Shown in pieces: positions 10,168 through 21,400 of a stretch of 64,000 nt of DNA. Origin of the DNA: Diphasiastrum complanatum. Lineage: Eukaryota; Streptophyta; Lycopodiopsida; Lycopodiales; Lycopodiaceae. Made by a program: the position numbers and the translations under genes. The stretch is taken from NCBI GenBank assembly GCA_029204225.1, contig CM055096.1, positions 75,739,521 through 75,803,520 of the forward strand, in the 5' to 3' direction. The notes under the pieces were generated by a model, which had not been told where the DNA came from, made no database searches, and saw only the letters and a program-made list of their open reading frames with translations. Numbering within the stretch: the first letter of the stretch is position 1; each line of letters opens with the position of its first letter.

Positions 10168-11590
10168 ATGGTGGTAAATCAAGCGATGGGGTGGATGTTT
10201 GATACAACATGTGGTTCCTTATTCAGAGAGCTTCAGCTCATTTGGGATGAAGTGGGAGAGAGCGACGAAGAGAGAGACAAACTCTTACTGCAATTGGAGC
10301 AGGAGTGCTTGGAGGTTTATCGTAGAAAAGTTGACCAGACTAGCAATACACGTGCACATATACAACAGTATCTTGCGGACTCTCCATTGTGTTCACCAAG
10401 TGAATGAGGATGACTTGTCGCTTAGGAGGCTCGAAAAGTATAAGGCTGAATTACAAGCTGTGCAAAAGGACAAGAATGATCGATTGTAGAAGGTCCTTGA
10501 ATATGTAAATACCAATGTTGGGTGGGTATCAAAATTTTTGATACTAGCCGTATCAGGGTATTGCAGTTTTTTAGAAAATGTAATCCTAGTAGAGTATCAC
10601 CCTAAGGAGGTATAGGATAGACTGGTATATATCGGGTTGGTATCACAAGGGTGATACCAGCCGGTTATCAACTCGAGTATCAACATGTACGAATTGCTAT
10701 AAATATACTTTTTAAAATGTAATATCATAATTTAAAATATAAAAAATTTGAGATATCAAAAAAATACTAAAAATAGTACTACGACAAAAATCCACGACAA
10801 AAATCCACAAAATCTCCTTAACCTGGGTATCAACATGAATAGTAAAATACTTAATACTGGGTGTCCAGTTCTAGACCCTAGTATTAGAAATCATATACCA
10901 GTCGGGTCGGTTTTTTAATACCATGTTGATACCCATTATTGATACCAGCCATGACCCTATATACCCGCCCAACATTGGTAAATACTCTATATCAGTTATG
11001 CTTTATTCTTATGGTTGATTTTTCTTTTGAAGCCGTTAATGAAGTCCATCCGAGTCTACATGAATCAGCAGGAACTGGCCCGTCCAAAAGTATTAGTAAC
11101 CAAACACTTGATAGACTGGTCGATGTGATCAAGTCTCTAGAAGAAGAAAAACGGCAGAGAATGCACAAGTTGCAAGACCTGAGGACATTGTTAATTGAGT
11201 TGTGGACATTGGTGGACACTAATGCCGAAGAACAACAAATGTTTCGGCACGTGACTTGCCAACTTGCCGCATTTAAACTTGAAATCACTGCTCCAGGTGC
11301 CCTTGGTCTTGACATCATTCAACAGGCCAAGATCGAAGTCGACAGATTGACCCAGCTGAAAGGAAGCAGAATTAAGGAACTTGTACTGAAGAAAAGAGCT
11401 GAACTAGAGGACATATGTAGACGAGCACATATGGAATCTGATGCAAGTTTATAACAGGACATCATCGACTTGTTGAGTCAGGCATAGTTGATCCATCCGA
11501 GCTTTTGGCAAGTGTTGAAGAACAGATTGGAAAAGCCAAGAAAGAAGCATTCAGCAAAAAGGAGAGATTAGACATAGAGAGATGGGGGTG
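10168..11590 (+). pseudogene. MAP65/ASE1-family microtubule-associated protein pseudogene (intronless, MITE-interrupted)
   Basis: Translation in several frames recovers long, clear MAP65 segments: TTCGSLFRELQLIWDEVGES, DEERDKLLLQLEQECLEVYR, then VNEDDLSLRRLEKYKAELQA, then NEVHPSLHES, LDRLVDVIKSLEEEKRQRMH, VDRLTQLKGSRIKELVLKKR and IHPSELLASVEEQIGKAKKE. MAP65 proteins bundle antiparallel microtubules in plant cortical arrays and the phragmoplast. The copy ends near residue 350 of a roughly 580-residue family. It has stops near 10405, 10486, 11452 and 11485, a frameshift, and lacks about 100 codons between LADS and VNEDD. No introns are visible, although plant MAP65 genes have many. That suggests a retrocopy. 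A 465-bp MITE splits it at 10513-10977. It lies antisense inside the nested LTR element. Confidence 0.92.
10505..10985. mobile_element. hAT-type MITE with 8-bp target-site duplication GTAAATAC
   Basis: The element at 10513-10977 (465 bp) has terminal inverted repeats CAATGTTGGGTGGGTAT and, from the other end, CAATGTTGGGCGGGTAT. It is flanked by perfect 8-bp duplications GTAAATAC at 10505-10512 and 10978-10985. Eight-base duplications and a CA-starting inverted repeat fit the hAT superfamily. It has no coding capacity. Conceptually removing it with one duplication reconnects the MAP65 frame through EYVNTLYQL, which confirms the boundaries. Confidence 0.93.
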
Positions 11591-12280
11591 AATTAGGGTT
11601 AGGTAAGATTAGGTTAGGTGTAATCCCCGTAGGTTATGGCTGGAATGGTAGGTAGGGTTAGGTTTTTTTTTTAAAATCTCTCACATGTAAATTTTTTTTC
11701 CAAAATTCTAGCTAGTCTGACCCATCTTCACTAATTTGATCATAACTTACTCAATATTGATCCAAATCAAACAAACTCAGTACCTTTGAAAAGCAACAGA
11801 ATAGGTCTAAAAATTTTGAAGAAGAAAAACTAACAAAATTAGAGCTAGGAATCAAGAATTGTCATAACTTTTTGGATACGGATTCAAATGACCTGCCATA
11901 TGGATCAGATCAAAGCTAAAATAATGCTCTAAAATCCTATGTAAAGAAACTTATATAAAAACTCAAATCAAATCTGAAAAATGCAAACAAAGTGAAGTGA
12001 AATTTCTAATCACCTATTTTGACAGCTTTTGGGAAAAGTGCAATAACTTTGCATCTCTTATCCAAATGCCTTGTAAATTGGTGCAAATTAAAGCTAAAAC
12101 AAGGCTCTACAAACCTATTAAATCAAATTAGAAATGAAAAATGAATTTGAATGTTGAAAATATGTTTGGGCAGACCTGAAAATTTCAAACTTAAAAATTA
12201 GTAAAAAGAAAGCTACAAATGCAATAAACTTATCAATTCTAATGAAATTCACATAGAATCATCATGAATTTAGGATCTAT
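11591..12280 (-). other. Untranslated leader-like interior of the nested LTR element
   Basis: Nothing coding is seen. Two loosely similar segments (around 11830-11960 and 12020-12140) share phrases such as CAAAGCTAAAA and AAGCTCTA-like blocks, suggesting an old internal duplication. The stretch lies between the MAP65 copy and the primer-binding site and is best read as the element's 5' leader. Confidence 0.4.
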
Positions 12281-12292
12281 GCTCTCATACCA
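12281..12292 (-). promoter_or_regulatory. Primer-binding site of the nested element
   Basis: The minus strand reads TGGTATGAGAGC, 11 of 12 bases of the initiator-Met primer site TGGTATCAGAGC. It is separated from the LTR at 12298 by five bases. This sets the element's orientation as minus and agrees with the polypurine tract at the other end. Confidence 0.82.
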
Positions 12293-12297
12293 AGAAA

Positions 12298-12829
12298 TGT
12301 CATGTGCCAAACCCCAAACTAATAGCAATTACAATGAAAGTAAAGCTAATATCAAGAAGATAACAAGACAATCAAGATAACATATCCATAGAGAGCTAGA
12401 AACATGGAGATCACAATGGAATTGCATTAGCAATGAAAGAAAGAGTACAATCAATGAACATTGAGCATGTATTCATGTGGATATGGCACATGAGATCTAG
12501 CAATGGAGATCCCAATGGCTCACATTCACAAGGAAACTAGAAGCTCTCACTTGCAAATGAGCCAAAAGATTCACAAATTGATGTCTCTTGCCTAGTTATA
12601 GACAATGCTCTCACTTAACTTAACTATCTCGAGGGATAGTTTGCCCTTGTTAAGTATTATTTGAACTACATTGGGCCCTTATTGGCCTATTATTCTTATT
12701 AGTTACTTTGAAGGGCCTAAAGAGGGAACCGCCTTGTTCTTAAGGCTAATAGCTCCTTTTGGGCCTACAAAGCTTACAATTGATATTCTGATGCATTGAT
12801 AAGCACTAATGTACTAAAAGTACATGACA
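12298..12829 (-). repeat. 5' LTR of the nested element
   Basis: This 532-bp copy pairs with 6684-7219 and has the same termini, TGTCATGT and ACATGACA. Differences between the two copies are few, so insertion was fairly recent relative to the decayed elements nearby. Confidence 0.92.
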
Positions 12830-12952
12830 ACCGGGGCACACTACTCACACTGTCTTGCCCTGTTGGACATGTACGCGCTGGACACGTCCCTGACTGTGGT
12901 ATTTAACGTCCTGTGTTCTCTAGGGTTCGGCACTGGTTACGTGTTCGTAACA
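12830..12952 (-). mobile_element. LTR of outer minus-strand element, part 2
   Basis: This is the sequence to the right of the nested element, ending GTTCGTAACA. It is read as the continuation of the LTR that starts TGTTAGAGG at 6476, because the two parts give matched termini TGTTA/TAACA. The link is inferred, since no intact copy is in the window. Confidence 0.5.
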
Positions 12953-14459
12953 GAATCAAACTAGTTATAGATGAAAGCACCAAGTTACCTTTCGTTCGTA
13001 GTCTATATGACAACTAGGATATCTCTTTTGGTATGAGGAAGAATCTATAACAAGCTTGACCTGCTTCAGTCACTTGTGTTTCTCCTGAGTAAATAACATA
13101 CCCAGAAAATCTCTGAGATGAATAAAATTCACTCTCAACAGTTTTTCCAATCCAGCTTACCTCTAATAGCATAATTTCTTCCACTCAATCAACCCCTCTC
13201 TGATCCTAGTACTACAACTAAGATTAGGTTGATCCAATACAAAACTCTCAAATTTAAATTCTGATTAAACTTACTTCTATTCCAATCAAAATGAAATTAG
13301 TAACCTTTGACCTTTCACTGTACTACTTATACATAATGATTCAGATAACAAACATGTTCTAGTTCCAAATTGTCCACACAATCCCTAGAGAATTTCTCTT
13401 ATTCGAAAAGTTCCAATTAGGCATCTTACTTTGAATCTATCCGAAATTCCTTTCAGATCGAATCTCATTTCTATACCACAATTGGTTCTTTTTTGAAAAT
13501 TATACAACCCAGAGATTCCCAAATAGAAATTTATCCCACCACTTCACCCCTCCACTTAAAAAAATTAATCAATTTTCATAAAAGTTAACTAGAAAGATGA
13601 TATATGAAAATATCCAAATACAAGAAAAGTCAATAATAAGTGCTTCCACTAAAGGATTCACTTCCGTTACAAACATGACTTCTCCTTCAAATATTTTCAA
13701 TGTGAGTGATAGAAACTACTATTCCATCGAAATCCATTTATGCAACAGAGATATTCTATGGTTTAAGAAATTGAAACATTTTAACCTTAGAATTTATTTG
13801 AATTCCAAGTCTATTCACACAAGTAGTAATTTATATGACATAACAGTCTTTCAGAAGAATAACTTCATGCTGGAAAGAATCATATAAATCAGTCTGATGT
13901 CTTATATTCAAGAAATTATTAAGAAGTAAAGGATTAATTAAAAAAGCGAGAAATAGATTTGAGGGCCTCTGATTTTGTAAATAATGAGATTCCACATTGG
14001 GATCTAGATTAAACCTCAAAATTTTCCAAAATATCCCACATTTGATCGAATGGTTTTTTTCTTTCCCATATCGCGACTAGGTACTAAAACACACCATTGA
14101 TCAACAGATCTTTACAGTCCTAGAATTTCCTTTCCAAAATTATTGATTTCCCATACCATCAGCTTTTCCTTCCAGAAAACCCTTAATCGCCTCATCTGAT
14201 ATTCTAGAGATCCACTGATCATCTAGTTGTCCTATATTTATATAGGATATTATCTCTTGTTTCCAAACACTGGAGAATCCATTTATTTGGATGATTGGCA
14301 TGCCTATCAGATGGATACCACAAATCCACATCTGATCTTGTGATTTAAACAGAAGAATTAACATGGTTAAATATTACATCTTGATCCTTTCTGGTTAATG
14401 ATAAGCTTCAAATTCCTACTGATGTATCAAATCTAGGGACAAGCTTCTGTCAACTAACA
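12953..14459. other. AT-rich intergenic stretch, no gene seen
   Basis: Several frames of 60-96 codons occur (for example 13597-13887) but look like chance: AT-rich, with no recognisable motif. The part nearest 14460 may be decayed interior of the Copia element whose gag lies at 14460-14844. Confidence 0.4.
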
Positions 14460-14844
14460 GATCCAATGTAATCCACGTATCATTTTTCTTTCTTTTGTAT
14501 GCTTTGACAGATTTGTCTTCCTAGAGTGAACACTCTAGAAGTAGACTTGGACTCGTAAAGCTTCTTCAAAGCTTCCCAAGCCTCTCGAGATGAATTGTCG
14601 CCTTACCAATCTCCTTGAGTAACTCATTGGTAATATTCATCTTGATCATGTGTAGAACTTTCTTAGCTCTCTTGTCATACCTCACTTGATCTTGTTGAAC
14701 CAAGGGTATCTTCTCCAACCCTACAACAATATCCATCAACTCATGCATTTCAAGAAGTGATTTCATCCTCACCTTCCATGTAGAGTAGTTGCTGGAGGTA
14801 AGCATATCATTGCTTTCCAACATGAATCCACTTGATGTAGCCAT
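14460..14844 (-). mobile_element. Copia gag fragment (DUF4219/UBN2 type)
   Basis: On the minus strand the frame starts MATSSGFMLESNDMLTSSNY and continues STWKVRMKSLLEMHELMDIV. This is the classic N-terminus of a Copia gag (L.S.NY..W...M...L). After a frameshift near 14570 it continues with REAWEALKKLYESKSTSRVF. The start lies about 580 bp downstream of a primer-binding site at 15421-15434, so this is the 5' end of a minus-strand Copia element. The rest of the polyprotein is not recognisable to the left. Confidence 0.85.
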
Positions 14845-15420
14845 GTTGCAATGACCTGATCTTTCTCTTCAAACATGTCCCAATGCACAAAGCACTCTTT
14901 TTAATAACAACAAATGTGTCCAGAAATAAATCACAAGGATATGGAACCTCTCAATTCTCTTCTAGCACTTATATCTAGCAAATCAATAGATAGAATGTAG
15001 AAATCTTGATCAACCTATGATCTACCACAATCTAATAAATCTTGCCACTCTCTAAGACTAAAACACACTCTAATAAATTCTAGAAACCTCAAAAAATAGA
15101 GATCCAATCAAAATTAGGGTTTTGACAAAATCACAAAAAATTGATTATTTCAAATTCTACATGCAATTGCCTAATAGAATCTTGTAGCCACCATTGAGGC
15201 CTTCCTAATGCTTCAAAAATTGGCCATTTCCAATAAGCCAATGTGAAATCGGAATTCCTCAAGTTCATAAACCTAAATTGAGTTTTGACCTACAAAAGAT
15301 CAATTCTACATATGCAAAATTTTTGATTTTTGAGTAGACACTATTCTAGCATGCTCTAGAGATAGAAACACTTCAAATCTTTGATGAATATGGTTGATCC
15401 TTTCAAAACCTGCAACACAA

Positions 15421-15434
15421 GCTCTTATACCATG
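15421..15434 (-). promoter_or_regulatory. Primer-binding site of the minus-strand Copia element
   Basis: The minus strand reads TGGTATAAGAGCTT, one base from the initiator-Met primer site TGGTATCAGAGCTT. It lies upstream of the gag start in the right orientation. The adjacent LTR should begin on the plus strand at about 15435, but its outer end was not found. Confidence 0.7.
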
Positions 15435-15435
15435 T

Positions 15436-16845
15436 GAAGAATTATAAATCATTAAGATCCTAATTCATACTCTTGATCTTTGGTATGAAAGTCAACACAA
15501 TCACTATCATTTGCAATGTAGAAAAATCAACATCTACTTAATGAAAGAGACACAAAATCAACAAGAACTTGATAAAACATCAAACATAAGATGAAATGAA
15601 GTTGCAGTCCATACAAAAACAGTAAGCTACTATATCTGACACGTGTGGATCCGAATATAGCATAAAATAAGCATTCTACACACAAGATTGCCCATATTCT
15701 TTGACCCAAATCAGGCGTTACCCTCCGAAAAAGTGGAAGATTAACTGCCAGTAGCTCGTGTCTATTATTGAGCTGCACTCCTTGGCGATCCTTGGACAAG
15801 CCGATTTCAAGCATGGGTTGACCAGAAATGGCTAACAGGGGTACACAAGTCCCTTCACATGCATAAGGACTTGATTGATCGAATCACCTTTATAGAAGAC
15901 GTCACCAGTAACCTGATCAACCGGAGGCGCACCAAGAGATCCTTGTATTGAACCAACAAAGTGTCGAGGGACCGACACTACTTCAGGCCATGGATCCTGT
16001 TGGGGGTATTCCCAACACAGTGTAAATAAATAAATTTGGTTAATATATGTGTTGCGAGGGCATGGCATCCTGCACATATAAGCTCATGGTCCAATGAGCA
16101 CGCAAAATGAGCGTAAATAGAAATAATAGACTTGGGCCCTTTTGTAATTAAAATAAAATTTGAGGCCCAAAGTCAAGTTTAGAACTTAGTATTAAACTTT
16201 TGTAAGTTGAGTCCAAAATGAAAACTCACATGAATCATGTGAAGTCCAATGTACTTTTTTAAGACCCTTGGATCAAGTTGGGTCCAAGATGAATGGATAA
16301 GATTAATGTACATATTAGCCAATAGGATTTTGGGACAAGGGCCTTCCCCTTTTATTAAAAAGGCACCATTTGTATTCTATTTTCATGCTTAATAGAGAGG
16401 AGGAGACTTTATCATTTTGGGAGCTCAAGCATCCTCAATTGCTAATCATTCTTTGCTTAAGCTATTGTTGTGATTGTGTGTTATTTCCATTTTACATGTA
16501 TTTAGTTTATGATAATTAAAGTTTCTCCTTAAGCAATGACATTGAGCAATTGAGCTAACCTTCATCTCAAATCTCTCTTTCTCTTCCTCTCATTCCCTCT
16601 TTTTCTTCTACTCTCTTCTTCCCCTTCACTCTAAATCATGTGGAATGCTAGTTTAGTGGGATAGAGTAGTGATTAGTGTTAGACGTGGTAGAGTTAGGAG
16701 AGAAAGCAAGCATCCAACTAAACTAGCAACCCTTGTTGATAGGCAGAAGGGCTACTACCACAGCATATCTACGTTCCTACAGAGCCCGAAATAAAATAAT
16801 CTCGCGAGGTGTCGTGGGACCGCCACCAATTTTGGTGGGGGATAT
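15436..16845. other. LTR-like and intergenic sequence without genes
   Basis: The first part should contain the 5' LTR of the Copia element. The 16300-16400 stretch (CCTTTTATTAAAAAGGCACC and a following leader-like stretch) resembles an LTR promoter/R region. Near 16830-16846 the plus strand reads TTTTGGTGGGGGATAT followed by TGTTGGATGG, which looks like a polypurine tract and LTR start. No paired copy was recognised, so no element is delimited. Confidence 0.35.
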
Positions 16846-18202
16846 TGTTGGATGGTTTGCGGATCCCAAGGAAATCCTAACCCTAGCTAATAAGTTAGAG
16901 GGATTTGGCACCTGCGTGTGTAAGTCCAACCCGATGATCACATAGAGATTTGACTAATTAGAAAACCAATAAAAGGACTTTAGGCCAATTATGTGAGACT
17001 TTGAATGTCATAGGGCCTAAAATTCAAGTTAGTGAATAAAGTAGAGGTTCCCACCAAAAATTCATTTTCAAATGGGTCTTCCAATTGATGAATGAGTTCC
17101 CTCCACTATTTGAACTCTTAGGTTAAGATTAATAACCCAATACATCAAACTACCTCGTCCAATAACATATGCAAACCCGTAAATCTGAGATCACTATTTG
17201 CTAGAACTTTAGTATTTCTGTGCATATGCCAGATTCATGAAGATAATACTAGATGTTCCATTTTTATACTGCCCACTTGTTTGGCCTACTCATGGCTTCC
17301 AGAGAATGTATGAAACAATTTAGAAAATAAGGAAGAAGAAGATGGAAAAGCACCCTGATGCATTCTTCAACCCCACAAAGTTCTAGGCCATCAACTGTAT
17401 TGTGGATACCTTGGACCAAATGCATGACATCCTTGTTCACATCATTAGCACCCTAGTGCAGGTCAAATGCAAAAACAAATACTTGTAAAAAATATAGGAA
17501 AACTTTTCAACATATTCTAACAAATTGTAATGATGGTTTGCAAGTGATAGTCAAACTAGAACATTTTGCAGCTTCTAGTGAAACAAGCTCTTTCTTCACA
17601 GATATCTTCATGACCAGAGCAATACTTATTCATATCAGTTTCTCAATGCAATTCAACATCTTAAAACTCGAGTCTTCATGTGCATGATCACCTAAACAAA
17701 AAAAGTAATAAGTCATGTAAGATAAGTCACCCCAACAGATTACAGAGTTCTGTAGTTTTGATAGTTCAACAAATTTACGTGTCATTAGAAAAAAACTAGC
17801 TCTTTCAAAAGCCAACAGTTTGATTCCTAGACCAACTTATTTCACCAAACAACTCATGATACAATTGTTATTGGCTGCAAAATTGGTAGCTTCTGTCAAT
17901 AATGGGCGACACAGACAAATTGCTTTCTTATAACAAACGCATCAAGAACCTTCTCAACAATGATTGTATTTCCACGATTTTATTTACAACATCTCATGCT
18001 CGATTTCACCAAGTGTTCAATCTGGTGAACGTGCTTTCAAAAGGTAACCCAAAATTTCTTCCTGCAATCCCAGTTTTTCAAACAATGCCTTAGCAACCAA
18101 ATGCCAAAACAGAGCTAAAAGTTCACAACATTATTCGAATTAAATAGCTGCTCAGCTCGTGCGCTGTCTCTCTACTTTGATGTAATATGTATGACCATTA
18201 TA
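16846..18202. other. Intergenic DNA and probable 3' flank of the DUF632 gene
   Basis: No convincing gene. The part from about 17600 to 18459 lies downstream of the minus-strand DUF632 stop codon and probably includes its 3' untranslated region. No clear poly(A) signal was singled out. Confidence 0.35.
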
Positions 18203-18310
18203 CAGTTGCTATGTGTAATCCTGATCCCTATGGAATCTCTACCAAGTCAAGAATCTAGTTGCTATGTGTAATCCTGATCCCTATGGAATCTCTACCAAGT
18301 CAAGAATCTA
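18203..18310. repeat. 54-bp tandem duplication
   Basis: Two adjacent 54-bp copies start with AGTTGCTATGTGTAATCC at 18203 and 18257 and are almost identical. They lie about 150-255 bp downstream of the DUF632 stop codon and are likely within its 3' untranslated region. Confidence 0.85.
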
Positions 18311-18459
18311 GTAAAAATACTCAATAAAAAACCGATATTCTACACAGCCCAGCCGTTAAATGTACACTCTTCTTTTAAAGATATGTTCTGCTACTCCTCC
18401 AAGCCAACAAGGAAACAGACCTATCTAGAAGAAACCAAGACCGGGAAACATTACTTCTT

Positions 18460-21400
18460 TCACTCAGTAAGCTTCCCGTTCCTTGCCTGACTGCGAATCT
18501 CCTGATAAGTTTGAGAGCAACTGCTTGCAAAATCTGAAACAGCTGAGAACAGTTCAGGCAAGCCATCTTTTAGGGTGTGAAAGGTCTGGTACCGAGTTGC
18601 TTGCATAACCCTGGTGAATTTTTCTTGCTCTCTTTCAAGGGACTGCTTCAGTGCGTGAACTGCTGCTTTTTTTTCTGATACGGGACTGTTCATGATTACT
18701 TTTCCGCCAGCAGAATCATCTTCTTGCACTACAGCAAGTTCACCATACTTATTCTGAGCATTGTTAAGAGCAGTAATTTTTCTCTTGAGTTCCTTTGAGA
18801 GAAACCGTATATTTTTCTGAATACTGGCCTCCTCATTTTGCTTTTCTATCATGTCTTGTAGGTGACTAGTAAAACTTTTTAGTGCATCGAGTGCTGGCTT
18901 CTCGTCTAATTTGTCCAAGGCTTCTTTCCATTGTTTGCAGAGCTGGTATATTCTTGGTGACATGCTAGACAGGGCAGATCCTTTGTATTTTGGGTCCCTT
19001 TCATATTTGAAGATACTATTTAGCCATCCAAGCAGATTCTCCAAGTACTGTATTTGTGTGCGTGATATGCTGCTAGAAGTAAGTTGCCAGACATCAAGTG
19101 CAGCCTGTAGTTGTAATGTGGCCTGCCGTTGAGATTTGCTTGTTTCTTCCATGGAAATATTGGGAACTCGAATAGAGAGTACTGCAAATTTCTGGCGTTG
19201 ATGACATTCAGACACTTCCTTCCACATATGTGCCAAACTGCAAAATCCCACCACCCCTATCATACATATTAGTACTCAATCAATTATCTAACTTTCTACA
19301 TACAAATGGAATTTTATGTAATACCGTCAACTATATCAAAATAACAAACTCAACTCACAAGCACTCAAAAATTGCTGTTCTTAATACTTTTGGGGCCAGC
19401 TTTTTGAGCCGAAAGAGGAATATGTAAAATGCATAAGCTGAAGGATTCAAGTCAATACATGCAAGATTGGCCCGACTCCGAGTTTACTATGAAGTCACCA
19501 GTAGGACTGCAACATATTATATTAACGTCCCTCTAACTATAAAGAATCAACTAAGGTCCATGCGATCATCAACTTACTTCCCAGGTAGACCATGCTCATA
19601 TTTTAATTGCAGCCCTTCAATTAAAAAACTCTAATCTTTTAAAGATACAATGACATTTTGTTAAACTAAGTTCTCTTATTTCCAACACAAGCTGTAATTT
19701 CTGTAACCACATTAACTCGATCTCCTCGTATGACTAAATTCAAGAAATAATTCTAGATTCAATCTCCTTTCAGATTCAGCCCATTAAAGCATTCCTTATC
19801 CTCTAGTTATATGATGAGGTTTTCTTATTTCCAACAGTGTTCACTCTTTGCACTGAAATTAACCTAAAATACCCTTCTAAAATAACAGCTTGCCAAGAAA
19901 TTATGCACTACAGTGCTCCATAACTAGTTGGCTGCACAGCCTCCATAACTAGTTGGCTGCACAGCCTGCACTACAATCTTTCGCATTTTACAAACCACAT
20001 TACATCAGCTTAAGCAAACCTCGCGAAGGACCTACGAATTACATTTTTGAACTTATGATTAACTAATCCATTTCGCGTTATGAGCTGCTTTGAAAGATCC
20101 GAATTTTGGTGCTTCCAGGGGTCTTTTCTTGTAAAACAAAATCATCTGAATAAATGACTTCCTACAATAGTGTGCCTCCTACAATCAATTAAACTAGTCC
20201 AAGCTCATAGCGAGTGATTCGTGATAGACAAAGAGGTGAACTAAGCTGATTTACCCTTCCAGTAGGTCCATAAGCTGTGGATATAGCTCCTCTTCTGTCA
20301 TTCTTCGTATAGCTAATGAGGTTTTTTCGATGGCTTCAACAGCAACCATCATTTCCGATTCCAAACTCTTAATGACAGCTCTGGTTTTGTCGATCTTTTC
20401 GTATCCCTCACCCTTGGCGTCAAGATTGCGGAACCGTTTACACTGTTTTTCGAACTCGACCTTGAGCACTTCAGTTTCCTGCAAATCTCAACTCAGATAC
20501 CACAACCGTAAAGCTACCTTTGAATGCAAAGCAAGACTACAATCCACATCCACAAAAAAAGGTAATATAAGATTTCTGAGACCTGGAGTGCCCCTTGGGA
20601 ACACAATCAAACAATAACATGGGTGATACGTATACCTTCATCTGTTCGTAAAGTTTCTTCTCCCAGGCATAAAGCCTATCCAGCGTCACCACATGACTCC
20701 CTCCTGCACTGGAAGTCTCTTCGGTGGTGGAGTCTTCACTTGCTGATGTCCATGAGAGAGGAGTCTTTGGAGACCAGTAACCCCTTGAGACCGAACTCAA
20801 AAACCTGGATGATTGGTCAGAGAAACCTGCCATAGCACAATTGCCTTTTCAATCAGATATTTCACTGTAGATGGCCAAACTTCTTGCAGTTATTTTTGCA
20901 CTGAAGCTTGTGTGCTCTGTTATAGTAACTATAGTATGCGATCAGCAAGTACTCACCGGAGCTTGCTTAAATATATCATTGTTACCCAATTAACGAAAAA
21001 TAAGAGCTTATAAAATTCGACTTATCTTCTGCAAACGAAACTAGCTCTTTCAATAACAAAATCATGCAATACTACTACTTTTCAACCCTGCAATGCCAAA
21101 CCTTTAATATAGAATCTGTGGTAAAATTACCCGACTGTAGAAGAAGAGATTGGGGCATAAGTGAATGCCAGCTATATGCATGCAGCATACAGTGGGTTAT
21201 TTTAGTGGCAGGATAATCTAACACAAGCTTCCACATACCTTTAGAATCCGAAAAGTTCGAATGATGGTGTATCTTGTTCACTTCCAGCAACCGACAAACT
21301 TCTTTTGCAGCTGCAGAAGCCTTCAAAAAGTTCTCATCAATTTCCTTCAATACTTCTGGCAGTTCTTTCTCGTATTGAGCGACTTTAACTGTAGGCTCAA

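Larger units (their letters stand above)
6684..12829 (-). mobile_element. Nested LTR retrotransposon, minus strand, apparently lacking pol
   Basis: Two direct repeats of about 535 bp (6684-7219 and 12298-12829) begin TGTCATGT and end ACATGACA, the inverted TG...CA termini of LTRs. Next to the right copy, the minus strand carries TGGTATGAGAGC, one mismatch from the initiator-Met primer site. Next to the left copy lies a minus-strand polypurine tract (AGTAGGGGGAG). The element therefore runs right to left. Its 5.1-kb interior holds an unrecognised ORF (7636-9111), a minisatellite and a broken MAP65 copy. I found no protease, reverse transcriptase, RNase H or integrase. Flanks (GCCGA and ACCGG) do not give a clear target duplication. 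It is inserted within another element's LTR. Confidence 0.88.

Noticed and set aside
11590-11670. Telomere-like TTAGGGTTAGG runs
   Set aside because: Units are irregular and few, not arrays of TTTAGGG; chance G/T-rich sequence is more likely.
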